A stretch of 64,000 bases of DNA. Origin: Cyclina sinensis (taxonomy: Eukaryota; Mollusca; Bivalvia; Venerida; Veneridae). The stretch covers positions 5,636,206 to 5,700,205 of the forward strand of contig JAAONU010000018.1 in NCBI GenBank assembly GCA_012932295.1. Reading direction: 5' to 3'. The translations under genes were made by a program, and so were the position numbers. Numbering within the stretch: position 1 is the stretch's first letter; every line of letters starts with the position of its first letter. This document shows positions 37,961 to 50,946 of this stretch, piece after piece. The notes below the pieces were generated by a model, which worked only from the letters and a program-made list of their open reading frames with translations, was not told the origin of the DNA and searched no databases.

Positions 37961-38529
37961 ATCCTAAAAATGTTTGATACATAAATTCAATATAGTATAG
38001 GCCCTACATACAAGTGGTTAAATGTCTTAGTGTAAACTAAAGTTTGGATTCATATCTTGAAGTTATCCAATATCCAATGAAGTGAAAATATACTTAACGT
38101 GTCTGACGGAATCGTAACATACACAGACAAATTGTATGGTTGAGGTGTGGAACGAGGTACTTTTAATGAAGACCTGCTGATTTTGTCACCATTGTCTTAA
38201 AGCAACATGTGTCATCTATCAGTCTTGGATCTACCTTTCTGAAATCATTCATTAACAGGCTGCTAAAAATGACCACCAGTCAACTTTGACCAGTGGTAAT
38301 TGTTAGTCCTGACAGACCCCTAAAAATGACCATGTGTCTGATTCAAAGCCAGAACTTGTGAAAAGTCTTGATAAACATAAATCAACTAACAGTGGTGCTT
38401 TGTTGTTGTTTATTGGAAAATCTGATTTATTTGTGATGATTATGATTATAATAATGGTTTTTGTGTTGCAGGCTTCACAGTAACTGCAACATGCTACAAA
38501 GTAGCCATGACATATAGGGATCACTTCTC

Positions 38530-38950
38530 CATCATCTGTCTGTCTGTCTGTCCATCACAAAACTTGTCCAGACTACTCCTCAGAAACTTCTAGCGCGATT
38601 TCATCCAAACTTTACAGGAATGATCAGTACCAAGTCTAGTTGTGCATATCTTCAGCATTTTCCAGTTCAATGATTTTTGTCAGAGTTATGGCCCTTTAAT
38701 GATTTTTATTTTGAAAGTTTGTCCGGACTACTTCTCACTACTAAAGCAATTTAAATGAAATGTTACAGGAATGATCGGTACCTCAAGTACTTGCGCATGT
38801 CTAACAGGTTTTTCGGTTGAATGATTTTTGGTTGAGTTATGGCCCTTGAATAAAAAAATGAGTTTTAGCCAACAAACTGTCCAATCACCTCTCAATACTA
38901 CTGTTTAATTGGCTATCATCAGGCGACATGTGATCACTGATTGCCCTTGT
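38530..38950. repeat. Dispersed repeat with two ~165-bp units
   Basis: GTCTGTCTGTCTGTCC at the left, then two copies of a unit built on TACAGGAATGATCxGTACC and GAGTTATGGCCCTT, then CATGTGATCACTGATTGCCC. Probably the reverse orientation of the Helitron-like elements elsewhere, but the complementary end blocks are not clear. Confidence 0.5.
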
Positions 38951-39691
38951 TAAATCACATGGTCATTTCATTCTTAATTTCCTTACTATTTTTCTGTTAG
39001 ATATTCTTGAGATTGTTTAAATGCATTGGCTTTTGAAACATACAACATTTAATAATCATTTTTTTGCATCATTTGCATAACAGGTATGTTTTCAATGCCA
39101 ACTACCATTCTGACTGCATCGCTATCCATCGCAAATCTAAGCTTTTGTTGAACTCTCTTTCCTCAATTACCATGGACTGGTCTATCTAATTAACACTCAG
39201 GTAAATTGGATTATTTCCTAGTAGCATACATATTTCCTTTGCCAAATGCATATTTCTGGTACAAATAAGAGAAAAATTGAAACAACAAAATAGCATTGTT
39301 TTTTTGTTTGTTTTTTTTAAATTTTTAAATGTCTGATAATAAGTTACTTTGCCTATCTCGACAATTATCTGTAGGACAGATGAGGTTATTTGTTACAAAA
39401 AGTCAACAATCCTAAGGCTTGCCATCCTTTCTTTTATGTAAAATATCAGCTGCTTAGCCGGTCAGGTTAAACCGGCTCAGATGACTCCAATCCTCAAATC
39501 TTGACTGGTGAAATCTTAAAGATTTTTGTTAGCAATGCGTCTATATCAATGGAAGATCAAACCAAAAGTAATTAAACAGTAGAAAAAATGTACAAGTAAA
39601 ATTCAAACTTTCTTACACCTAGCACCTACAGGCTTTTGAGTTCACTGAAATACACTTCCATTCATCCCAAGTAATTATATACCATTAAGAT

Positions 39692-40004
39692 CTATGCAGC
39701 TGAACTGCCAGTGTCTTCATTAATGTTTTTGATAATTAAAGTAATATCTAGGTTCTTTTTATTTCTTATTGAATAAAAAGACCATGCAAAATATTGAACA
39801 CATGCAATGGCTAGTGGAACCAAACAAACAAAGTTAAACATGGCTTTGTTTAACATCTCTACTTGTAGATTATCCAGAGTATGGGTTTTGTGTTTCCTAT
39901 AGCCATACATGTTGAGAATTTTCACAACAAACATTGGTGCAAGTGAGATTGCTGGCTTCACAAACAGCGAGTTACATCCATACACCATAGAAGTTACTGG
40001 ATGC
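39692..40004 (-). CDS. TMEM180: TMEM180-like copy B exon 4 (last)
   Basis: Acceptor TATTTTTAG|GCATCC; stop TAG at 39694-39692. It encodes HPVTSMVYGCNSLFVKPAIS, then LNKAMFNFVCLVPLAIACVQ and a charged C-tail ending GSSAA. Confidence 0.9.
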
Positions 40005-43000
40005 CTAAAAATAGAATTTTTTTTTTTTTTTGAAATAGACAAAGTTAAAAATAATTTATACAAAGTCATAATAACTTAGAAATATCAACAATCATTTGCC
40101 CTGCTTCTTAATTTACAAAGAACCAAAAACACCACTTAACACCTGATTTTGAAACAGTCAATATAATCTGCCAAGTACACACTTGACTGAGATACTAAGT
40201 AAATATTTTACTTTTCACAATAAACTGACTCGCAGAAATAAAAGGTCTTTGCACATTACGAAAAGAACTGTAAGGTAAAAAACAAACCTCCTGCAGTAGC
40301 GGAGATGATCTTGGTCTGCAATATCTGACACAGCCAGGCAGTATAAGGTGTGAACACTATTTGATACACCACTGAAAAATTTTTTAAACATCTTCAGGCA
40401 GAAAAGATAAGAGGGCCATGATGGCTCTATATTACTCAGCTGTATACCAATGACCTTGAGATCTTATTGAAAACATAATGGTCAAATAAAATCTGACACA
40501 GAAATAAGTTTTTTTTTTGTTTACGTTTTTTTGTTGTTTTTTTTGTTTGTTTTTTTGTCAGAGAACCTAGTTTTTTTATTCCACATAACTTAGTTTCAAT
40601 ACTGAGCCCCACATGACCCAGTTTCAATTTTTCAAAGCAGACCATCTAGAAAACCTAGTTTTTGAACCAACATGACCCTGTACTTCATATAATCAGTGTT
40701 GTTGTCTGATAAGCCATTGATTTAACTATCAATCGGAGTTGCTATATTAAGTTTTATAAAGGGAGATAATTAAAAAACTAACTGATGTAAAGTGATGGTT
40801 CTTTAACACTGCACTTCCTCTCATTGATCTTTATTACTGTGTGAAGTTTTATTCAATTTCCTTCAACACTTTTCAAGTTATTTTCTTAAAAAGCATTATT
40901 AGGTATTATAAAGGGAGATAATTAAAAAAAATAAGTAAAGTAGAGTAATGGTTTTTTAACACTGCACTTCCTCTGACTAGTCTCTAAAACTGTGTGAAGT
41001 TTTAATAAAATTCCTTAAATAGTTTTGAAGTTATTCTCTGGACAAGCATTATTGAGTAACATAAAGGGAGATAATTCATAAACTAAGTATTGTAGGGTTA
41101 TGGTTTAAACACTACATTTCCTCTCACTAGTCTCTATAAGTGTGTGGAGTTTCAATGAGATATCACTGATAGTTTAGAAGATGTACTCTGGACAAGCATT
41201 ATTAAACATTTTAAGTATCATTAAGGGAGATAATTAAAAAATTAAGCAAGGTAGACTTATGGTTATTGAACAGTGCACTTTCCCTCACTAGTATCTATGA
41301 CTGTGTGAAGTTTTAATAAAATTCCTTCAATACTTTTCAAATTAATCTGGACAAGCATTATTAAGTATTATAAAGGGAGATATTTCAAAAACTAAGTGAA
41401 CTAGAGTTACGGTTCTTTGCACTTCCTCTGACTAGTCTCTATAACTGTGTGAAGTTTAAATGAGATATCATGGACAGTTTAGGAGTTATATTCCGGAGAA
41501 GCATTATAAACTTAAGTGAGATAGTTAAAAAATTATGCAAGGTAGAATTATGGTTCTTGGACACTGCACTTCCTCTCACAGGTCTCTATCAATGTGTTAA
41601 GTTTCCATCAAATTCCTTCAATACTTTTCAAGTTATACTCTTGACGGGAGTGAGATGGATGGACGGAAGGAATGAAGGACAGACAAGGCAGCAACTATAT
41701 GCTCTCCCTTCGGGGAGTATGAAAATTACACAACGGAGGTTACTGTTCTAATGCACTGCACTTTTCCTTAAAAAGATCAATTTCTCTATGCTGTTTTATG
41801 TTGGTATCTTTGATATCTCTTATATTTTTTGAGTTATGTTCTGAACAAGAAGTTCAGTATGAAAATTTACAAAGGCCTAAAACTCCAAAATATGAAGTAC
41901 AGAGTGATGGTTCTTATGCACTGCACTTCTGTTTCATAAGATCCATCCACTTATGAAGTTTCAAGCTATAGCTCATATAGTGTATGAGTAAATAATTATG
42001 CTCTGGACAAAAACTGAGGATGAAAAATCAACAAAGGGTAATAACTTCAAAGCCATTGAGTGCAGAGTGACAGTTCTTATGCACTGCATTTCTCTTTCAT
42101 AAGATCTATCTATCTATGAAGTTTCAAGTTGATAGCTCTTATAGTGAATGAATTACACTTCAGACAAAACTTGATACATGGTTTGTACAAAGGTTGCAGC
42201 AAGAAATTAAGGACTTTTTCAGGCCAGTCTTACATTTTCAGGGTCCACTTTGATTGGCTGTATTATATGCAGTGCCCGTTGTTTCCTTTTTTATGCAAGG
42301 AAAAAATCACTGCCATCAATGACAAAAATTAATTCAGATATTGACAATCTACATTGTCAAACAAAATGATGGCTTCAAGTTCCCACTTTCTTCCAATTAA
42401 GGATCTACTCATTTATATTTAAGATGTAAGCTGCAAGAATTGTATATTTAAGGGCCCCCTATTGCTATCCACCCTATTTTCAAGGACTATTTAGGGACTT
42501 TTTAAGGTCAAGTTTGATTTAGGGTCTTTATAAGGCCAATGCCAAAATTTCATCAATTTATGACTTTTCAGGCTTATACTAACCAGGGATTATAAAAAAT
42601 CAACAAAGGTAAAAACTAAAATATTATGAAGTGCAGAACAACGGTTACTGTGCACTGCACTAAGTCTTCTCCTCCATGAGATCCATCCACTCATGAAATT
42701 TCAAATTGATAGCTCTTATAGTCTAGCTCTTTCATAAAATCAATCCACCTAAGAAGTTCCAAGCTGATAGCTCTTATTGTGTAAGAGTTACAATCCTGAC
42801 AAAAATTATAAATAATACCTTAATTAGTTTTTGAGATGGTTCACACAAAAAATGTGATGATGTAATAACAGATGGATGGACGGAAGCCTGCTGGACAAAG
42901 CAGCAACTATTTGCACTGGGGAGCACAATAATTTAAGGTCATAACTAGAACTGCCACTGTCATGGCGTGAATACCCCCACATAGCGCTTTGTCAGAATCA

Positions 43001-46000
43001 ACAGGGGACATTTAGAGGTCATGGACAACCTCTCTGCCAAATCTGAAGTTGTAATCCAGTTTTTTGTAGTCAAGGCCTCTTGTGACCTTGACCTTTGACC
43101 CAGTGACCTAAGACTGAGGGTCTAAGGATTCTAAGTTATTGGGCAGACAAGCTTTTTTAGTCAAAGCTCCTGTGACCATGTCCTTTGACCCAGTGACCTC
43201 AAAATAAATAGGGGTCATCTACTGGTCATGACCAACCTCCATACCAAATATGAAGACTGTGGGTCAAAGGATTCTTAAGTTATTGGGCAGACAAGCTTTT
43301 TTAGTCAAAGCTCCTGTGACCTTTGACCCAGTGAACTCAAAATAAATAGAGGTAATCTACTGGTCATTACCAACCTCCACACCAAATATGAAGACTGTGG
43401 GTCAAAGGATTCTTAAGTTATTGGGCAGACAAGTTTTTTGTAGTCAAGGCTCCTGTGACCTTGACCTTTGACCCAGTGACCTCAAAATCAATAGGGGTCA
43501 TTTACTGGCCATGACCAATCTCTAGACCAAGTAAGATGATGTGGGTCAAAGGATTGTTAAGTAAGTTATTGGGCAGACAAGTCCTGTGACCTAGAACTTT
43601 GACTCAGTGACCTCAAAATAAATAGGGGTCATCTACTGGTCATGATCAACCTCCACACCAAATATGAAGACTGTGGGTCAAAGGATCTTTAAGTTTTTGG
43701 GTGGACAAGCTTTTTTAGTCAAGGCTCCTGTGACCTTTGACCCAGTGACCTCAAAATAAATAGGGGTCATCTACTGGCCATGACCAATCTCCAGACCAAG
43801 TTAGATGACTGTGGGTCAAAGGATTCTTAAGTTATTGGGAGGACAAGGCCTGTGACCATGACCTTTGACCCACTGACCTCAAAAGAAATAGGGGTCATCT
43901 ACTGGTCTTGACCAACCTCCACACCAAATATGAAGACTGTTGGTCAAAGGATTCTTAAGTCATTGGGCGGACAAGCTTTTTTTAGTCAAGGCTCCTGTGA
44001 CCTTTGACCCAGTGACCTCAAAATAAATAGGGGTCATCTACTGGTCATGACCAACCTCCACACCAAATATGAAGACTGTGGGTCAACGGATTCTTAAGTT
44101 GTTGGGCGGACAAGTTTTTTGTAGTCAAGGTGTGACCTAGACCTTTGACCCAGTGACCTCAAAATCAATAGGGGTCATCTACTGGCCATGACCAATCTCC
44201 AGACCAAGTAAGATGACTGTGGGTCAAAGGATTCTTAAGTTACTGGGCGGACAAGGAAAAACCGACCAATGGCCGAACGGATGGACAAGCTGATTCTAGT
44301 ATACCCCCCACAACTTCGTTGTGCAGGGGTATAATTACTATCAAATTCAAAATGAGCCTTGTAAGTAGTTGTGAAAATGAGAAAGGTCTTATATCTGATC
44401 CCAACTGTCAGCTCTGGTATTTAAAATGGATGTTAAAATACTATTTTTCTTTATATTTGCATCTGTGCATAAATGACTGATGTCATCCAAAATAATTTCG
44501 TAACAAAAAATCAGTTTACCAGAGTGTGTAATGCATCATAAAATGTCACCTTAACACTCTTCATAGCATAAATTAATAAATTCAAATACATAGCAGCAAT
44601 CATTCCACTTCAAAAGTAAATTTTCATCATGATTTCAAATGTGAACAATGTTCAGAGTGAAAAATTTACCTGACCTTGTACAAATTAGATCAGGAGTTCT
44701 AAAATCAATAAAGGACACTATTTACCTATTTTATTTACTCAAAATGATTTTTTTTCTGACAAAAATAGGGACTTTAAAGAAAATTCTTTTTTATTTCTAT
44801 AATAAAGCCTGCTATGCTCCTATAAACTTCACAACAGCTGGTGGAGCAGACACCAAAGCAATCTGCTTGTTAGCACTGAAGTCTTGCCCAAATAGCATAA
44901 CCAACTACATAATTAAATATAGCTCAAAATTTATATACAGCCAAAAATGTTTTGATTATATAAACCATGGAATGTTGCCCCTACATCCTTGTAACCCTGG
45001 ATCAATCTGGTATACTACACTTACTGATCAATTGATAGAAATCTGATCTTACTTTATGAGAAAGTGGTTTAAACATCTTTCAGTGTTCTAACAACAAGAA
45101 TCAATTAAAAGATATGACAACATTTTTTACTGATTTCTTTATATAAACGTTTAATGAAAATAAAGAGATATGTACAAGTTATATCTTTCAATCTTATCAA
45201 CAATATAGGACTCAATGCAAAACTGTTGTAATTACATATAGAATAAGAAGGAGAAACAACAGTTTTTCCAATGACCCTCTTATTATTATTTATTTATTAT
45301 TCATTTTAGTGGTAAAATCTGGTAACCAGTCTACTGCAACTGGTTATACTATTACACAATGCCTTATCTGATATACGGACATTTATTTATGATGTCATCC
45401 ACTGAAACACTTTATGATTTCTTTATATAAAATCATAAAAATTTAGATTGAAATGACAATATATAGATTTTAAATACTTCATAAAAGTGGTGTTCAGTAA
45501 AGAATGCAACATTATAAACTGCTGTGTAATTTCTTTGAAGTTGCGTATATTGTCTTTGAAATCATGCCATATACTATTACATCTTGCTAACATATCACAG
45601 GTAACTGACACTGATGCTTCTTATATATGCACATCAGAAATTCCCAAGACCAATCAAGAATGTCGACTCAACATTGTGAGCCAAAAACATCTGGACGCAC
45701 TGAATCTACTCATAAAGCTGAAATAATGTTTAAAATTCCTGGATTCTCATTATTTTTTTTTAGTAACTGAGTTTAGACCACTTATGAAGTTTAGGCCCCT
45801 GTGAAGTTGAAGCATAAAAACCGGAAGGATTTATCTACACATGCTAAACCATCCTGTAAAGAGAATGATCCTGAATGTGTAGGAAGCAGTTAGTTCAGCC
45901 TTACTGATTGTAAACCACTTTCTAAGCCTGGGGCACAGACCAGCTGACGGACATCTACCAAACAATATAATGCATAATCAAAGGGCTTAAAGTGTAGAAA

Positions 46001-49000
46001 TATGGTATCTGGTATCTGGTATAACATAATTACTTGTTGAGAATGGATGTTTATTGCCCTGCCGTATTACAACAGATATAGACTCCATTACTGCTAGCAC
46101 TGTGCCACATTATGGACATTGTTGAAAGTACAGGCTCGTTTATTCGTTTATTCAGAAAACATCCTGCAATAATGGCCATTATAAATGGGAGTATTTTAAA
46201 AGAAATACTGAATGGAGAAATAACTGATTTCATTTGTAATCAGTTCATTCTTCAGTATTCATGCACACATACAAACGTAACTGCAGTGTGAAGGACTCAT
46301 TCATTCGGAAATTATTCTTTAACAGAAAGATTTATTTCTCTATCAATTCTAGAACAGGAAAGATATAATGGTATACTGCTGACAGGTGTTATGTAATAAA
46401 AAGTAGAAATTACCAAATACATAAGAGTTTTCAGCATTTTTCTGATATTTTATACAGTACTATTACAAGTTTTTTTTACGAGTTTTCCTCGATTAGACAT
46501 GAAAACCAGACCCAACAGTTTTACCTTTGACCTCTGATCTTGACCTTGGAGATATGGACCTGGGTCTTGCGCATGATACATCGTCTTACATTGTTTAACA
46601 TTTCTGGCTAGTTATTCTGAAATCCATCCTTAAATGACAGAGTTATGGAACAAACATAGAAACATATTTCACTTTTTGACCTTTGACCACTTAGTGTGAC
46701 CTTGACCTTGGAGGTACGGACCTGAGTCTTGCATGAGACACATCATCTCAAGAAGGTTAACATTTCTGCCAAGTATTTCCAAAATCCATCCATGATGACA
46801 GTTACAGATTTTTTTAGAACAGACACACAGATCAACACAAGGACAGAAAAGGTGACTCCAGTATACACCTACCCCAAAATAAACTTCATTTTGAGGGGAT
46901 GTATTATGAAGTCAAGGATAAGAACAACGAAATAACTTGAAAAATTGAAATTCAGTTACAATTCAGAAACAGTGGGTCCATATATATAAAGGCGACAACT
47001 ATCAGTAACCCAAGAAAAACTAAACTTTTCAGACGAGCAGATGACCCCTATTACATTTTCTGGCTCACAGATTCAAAGGTCAAGCTCACAGAGGCCTGCA
47101 GTTTGCAAACAGTTTCTGATCAACACCAAACTTTACCAGATGGTTAGGCATGACTATTATATGATCATTATTTTTTCAAAAAGGTTATTAAGCTCACATG
47201 GGCTTGCAGTTTCAAAACTATTTATGATCAATAACTTTAGAACAACCTTTAGAGATGAGCAGACAAAGCCTATTGATCTCTGACCCATAACTTGTCAAAG
47301 GTTAAGTGAGTAGATGCCCTGTATACATGTGACTTTGAGAATGCTGCATTAAAGGTAGGGATGTCAAAGATAACTTTATTTAGTACCAGAGTATCAGTAT
47401 TTGGGTAATACACAGTATTTTATGTATTATTTCAGAATTCTGGTCCTTGTGGTTTCAGGCAGATTTTTCCTAAATATTTCTATGTAAAACATGTAACCCT
47501 TGCTTGGAGTCAAAAATGACCCTGTGGATATAATTTGAGCAATCTCTGTGATCGTCAACTAGACAACACTGCATAAAACATTCAAGTGCTTTGGGCCATC
47601 TGGCTTCAGACAGGAAGATATAAAAGTTTCCATTTTTAAATCTTTTTTCAGCTCTTGGGACCTAATCATTTACTGAAGTCCCTTAAGAGTCACAACTTTA
47701 AAAGTTCTGACAAAATTTGAACCAACTGTTCAGGAGCTGAAATCACTTAAAGGTGATGACAACAGACCACAAAGAATGTTGGACACTCATGTATAACTAA
47801 AGCTCACCTTGAACATACTGTGCTCTGGTGAGCTAAAAAAAAAAAGCCATTCCAGTGACAAATAGACCGCTATGGTGTCAAGCATGCATGCACACACGCA
47901 CGCACACACACCCAAACAGAGAAGTCTCTGTGGTTAATCAAAAATGTTTACCTGTTTAACAGCATGAAAAACATGAGGCACCAGTGGTTGACAGGTCCAG
48001 TAAGGTAGTATACTACACTGTAGGCAATCATGAGGATCTGGCTGTATCTAATCACCCTGTAGTACCCATGCTGACTCACTATATTAGTTCCAAATACCAC
48101 AACCAACTGGAAAAAAGTAATAGTTGTTGTGCTGTGAAACATTTTGAAAATTTAAAATGTGGATTAGAACAAAACAATATGCTCCCTTCGGGGAATAAAA
48201 ATAAATGATAGTTTAAAGAACATATGACTAATTTATTTCCTTAGAAAGTATTATTTAGAATAAGTGGCTATCCACCGCAATTTGGTACAACAACAACTCT
48301 TGATATAAAGACTTATAATAATGCAGTAAGTTTACCTGCTGTACTTAAAACTGATTGGCACATTTGGCATCAGATGATAATTCATTCAATATCATTCACA
48401 TTTACATGATTTTTGAGAAAATAGAAAAACTCTAAAGTTTAGTTTATACGTCTTCAAATAGAAGGTAGCCAAAGGAATATTTGTGCTGAAATAATTTTAA
48501 ATCCTTCAAGGGCTTGCTCAGAGGAAGAGCTTTAAAGTTTTTCTTTTTGGTTCCAATAGCAAACAGAGGTCTGCATGAAACATAATTTTCACAAATCTGA
48601 AAGGGGGTCATGCAAGGAACATTCTGGTAAAGTAAGGTTGAAATAGGCCAGACGGTTTCAGAGAATGTGGTTTGAATGCAATTGTTGACAGAGGGACACT
48701 GGACTCCAGAGATTTGGCTATCCACTTGAGCTCAAGTGAGCTTAAAATCATTTGTGCCGAAATACTTCTTTTATATTCATATATATAGATTTATTAATAG
48801 GAATATCATTTCTTTACATAGTTACACAGTAGAAAAATAAATCTGTATTGTCTCACCTTTGGCAATGTAGAACTAGCGCCATAAAACAGGCTTCGAACAA
48901 GTGGTGGCACTGCATCTTTTGAAATTAACTGGTCTCCAAATATGGTGAAGAAATTAGACAGAAAAACACGATGAAATGTTGCAAAAAAGTTCATGATGGC

Positions 49001-49744
49001 GAATGCTAAAAAATCCTTTTTGAATAAAATCTGTTTTGTGAGAGTTACATACGAGTATTCTTGTGATTTCAAAATCCTTGGTTTTCCATTTTGCATGTCA
49101 TTTTCATGCTGTAGTTCTAACTCTGTATGTGCGTGTTTACCACAATATCGCAGTAACAAACAACTCACAACAGCAATGCCTAAACATGTTGTCTGAAAAG
49201 CTTTAAAGTTTTCTAACTGATCAGACATATATTGCAACACAAACACACTTGAGCATCCTAATAGATTACCAATTTGATTATAGCGAATCATTTTGAGTCG
49301 ATCTTCATGGTTTGATGATATTTCAGTAAATAAGCAAGAAGAAGCAAGTCCTATATATGTGAACATAGTATCGAAAAAACAAAGTGTTGTTATAAGGTGA
49401 ATTCCCTCTATCCATGGCTGTAGAGTTCCAGGCATTCCCCATGGAAACCATGGTACTAAAAATGATAAGGCATACAATGGTGCCACATAATAAACACTTT
49501 CCCGTCTAGTTCTAGAACAAGGAAAATTTGTACTATCTTGGCAGTATGCAATCAGCGGATCACTCAGGGCATTCCAAATGAGCAGAATGGACTGCGAGAC
49601 CTGGAACCAACCTTCTTCAATATGATAGAAGTTCAAGAAAACTTTAACGTAGTAGAAGCCAAAAGCTGAACTTAGCATACTCAGTCCCATATGAAGGGCT
49701 CCAAGAGCCAAGACTCGCGAATGAAGGGTTGACTGAGATTTCAT
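39692..49744 (-). CDS. TMEM180: TMEM180/MFSD13A-like transporter, copy B (complete, four exons)
   Basis: Exons 48857-49744, 47952-48106, 40288-40371 and 39692-40004 join into 480 codons including the stop (479 aa). Exons 1-3 equal copy A in length and all splice phases agree, so the pair is a tandem duplication. The sequence stays close to copy A in exon 1 (FGFYYVKVFLNFYHIEEGWF, CSRTRRESVYYVAP) but has SDPLI for NDPLF at 61-65. Exon 3 has diverged most (VSNSVHTLYCLAVSDIADQD). Both look intact. The start is ATG 49744; an upstream in-frame codon is TTG. Intron 2 (7.58 kb) is filled with dispersed repeats, against 0.32 kb in copy A. Role and substrate are unknown; a membrane symporter-like protein is inferred from the fold. 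Confidence 0.9.
40288..40371 (-). CDS. TMEM180: TMEM180-like copy B exon 3 (84 bp)
   Basis: Not visible as a long ORF. Acceptor AATTTTTCAG|TGGTGT, donor GGAG|GTTTGT. It reads SGVSNSVHTLYCLAVSDIAD then QDHLRYCR, aligning residue for residue with copy A exon 3. The donor GTTTGT is weaker than in the paralogue. Confidence 0.85.
40400..41720 (-). mobile_element. Helitron-like element, about six 150-bp units, in copy B intron 2
   Basis: Left AAGAGGGCCATGATGGCTCT (hairpin), then units of about 150 bp built on AAGGGAGATAATTAAAAAAC (starting near 40758, 40911, 41062, 41223 and 41372), tail GGACAGACAAGGCAGCAACT and hairpin CTCCCTTCGGGGAG. The head and tail seem to come from two different element families, so it may be a composite. 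Confidence 0.6.
41720..42935. repeat. Further related repeat units in copy B intron 2
   Basis: Units share GTTCTTATGCACTGCACTTC, AAGATCxATCxACTxATGAA and GATAGCTCTTATAGT, ending ACGGAAGCCTGCTGGACAAA and TGGGGAGCAC. No clear left end. Confidence 0.55.
42943..44336 (-). mobile_element. Helitron-like HINE-type element, about nine 138-bp units
   Basis: Left AACTAGAACTGCCACTGTCA with hairpin GCCACTGTCATGGC. ATACCCCCAC (42971-42980) is roughly complementary to AGGGGTAT (44325-44332). Units (TGTGACCTTTGACCCAGTGA, about 138 bp) fill 43080-44230. The tail has ACCGACCAATGGCCGAACGG and a CACAACTTCGTTGTG hairpin. Confidence 0.7.
44340..46470. other. Copy B intron 2, AT-rich stretch
   Basis: No recognised element or exon. 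Open frames at 44648-45046 and 45487-45726 lack recognisable domains. Confidence 0.4.
46480..46910. repeat. Dispersed repeat with GACCTTGACCTTGGAG units
   Basis: Two related units of about 180 bp (CTTGACCTTGGAGxTAxGGACCTG and CCAAAATCCATCCATGATGA) with an ACAGACACACAGATCAACAC tail. It resembles the tail blocks of the other dispersed elements. Confidence 0.45.
47400..47838 (-). mobile_element. Partial Helitron-like element (right end)
   Basis: GAATTCTGGTCCTTGTGGTT and GACCTAATCATTTAC blocks like those in the other copies, ending GTGCTCTGGTGAGCTAAAAA at about 47838. The left end is missing. Confidence 0.5.
47952..48106 (-). CDS. TMEM180: TMEM180-like copy B exon 2
   Basis: Acceptor TTTTTTCCAG|TTGGTT, donor AACAG|GTAAAC; 155 bp as in copy A. 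It encodes LVVVFGTNIVSQHGYYRVIR and the helix ending VNHWCLMFFMLLN. Confidence 0.9.
48480..48750 (-). mobile_element. Partial Helitron-like element (right end) in copy B intron 1
   Basis: GGGGGTCATGCAAGGAACAT and GACACTGGACTCCAG precede CTTGAGCTCAAGTGAGCTTA at about 48727-48746; only the right-hand portion of an element remains. Confidence 0.5.
48857..49744 (-). CDS. TMEM180: TMEM180-like copy B exon 1
   Basis: ATG at 49744-49742 (MKSQSTLHSR), donor CCAAAG|GTGAGA, 296 codons, phase 0. A possible 5' UTR acceptor (TTTTCACAAG) lies at about 49795. Confidence 0.92.
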
Positions 49745-49794
49745 TGGCTGGTACAACTAACACATCTATACCTTTGCTTGTATGTAATCCGTTC

Positions 49795-50560
49795 CTTGTG
49801 AAAACAAAATGGATGTGTTTCAAATGTTTCTAATTTATTACCATGTGACACAAGACTAAAATCTGTTGCACTAGAAAATTGCAGTTAATGTCTATTTCCA
49901 ATTATTTTCTAAACAACATCACATATTGCAAACTAATTTGTATCCTAGATATTTTCTGTGATACTAAACTTACGTAGAAAAAAAGTCCTTTTTTATAAGA
50001 CAATATTCCTTGACAAAAGGTGTATATAGAGTTTAACACTGACTCAAATAAACCATTCATTATTTAAGGTGAAATACACCAGGTAGATGAAATTTTCGTA
50101 AGTTAAATTATCCAATAAAATACCTCAGTCTAGGAAGTTTAAACTTCCATAAATAAACACTGTTTTTAAAAAAAGTAACTGCACAAAAATAACTGCACAA
50201 TGATGTTACATATATATTTGGTTATATGCAGAGAAAATAGTACAAAGTCTCAAATGAGGTAATCCAAAAATAATGCATGCAGTCAAATTCAATTTTAGAG
50301 GATATGTTTAACCAACCATGCAATTAAAATCAATATACATGTACCTTATGTGTCAAAGGCATTGATTTTCATTCCAATGTATGATTCCAAATGTTACATT
50401 TTCCATTAGTCATTTTTCGTAACCTGACAACTAAAGTATTCTTAATCGACACCTTATTCCTCTAGTTTATCTCTTAATACAGGGGGCACTGTAGGGCCTA
50501 GCTTAATCCTCATAGTCTCAAAGATCGAAAACAAGATCCAACTGGCAGATGTGAGCTAAC
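49795..50560. other. Upstream region of copy B
   Basis: AT-rich, no gene. The promoter of copy B is expected here or beyond a 5' UTR intron, but no element can be assigned. Confidence 0.35.
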
Positions 50561-50835
50561 AGAAGATGACACCCTTACTATGCTTAATATCTAAAATGGA
50601 CTTGTCCATCTTTCAACTGGACAGATCTATAATCTAAAATGGACTTGTCCATCTTTCAACTGGACAGATCTATAATCTAAAATGGACTTGTCCATCTTTC
50701 AAACTGGACAGATCTATAAATTGTTTAAGCGGGTGCTTATTGAAAATTTACTGAGTGAATGCTGAGTAGTGCAGACCATGATCAGACTGCACAGATGTGC
50801 ACAGGTCACAAAGGCAACTGTCTTTAGCCTCCAGC
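50560..50835. mobile_element. TTAACCCT-family relative with a 43-bp triplication
   Basis: CTAAAATGGACTTGTCCATC + TTTCAACTGGACAGATCTAT is repeated three times in tandem (50590-50717), followed by the family core ACCATGATCAGACTGCACAG. Terminal repeats are not clear. Confidence 0.6.
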
Positions 50836-50946
50836 AAGGGAAAGGTGAAGTAATGATGTACAATATACTCAATCAGTTATGGCTGGACATAAGCCAATGA
50901 TCTTAGAGTTGTTATGTCTAGACTTAAACATATGACTGTATAGCTG

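Noticed and set aside
44648..45046. 132-residue plus-strand open frame in copy B intron 2
   Set aside because: No similarity I recognise, AT-driven composition, lies in an intron antisense to the gene.
49745..49756. Upstream start for copy B giving four extra residues
   Set aside because: The upstream codon is TTG; the ATG at 49744 aligns with copy A's start.
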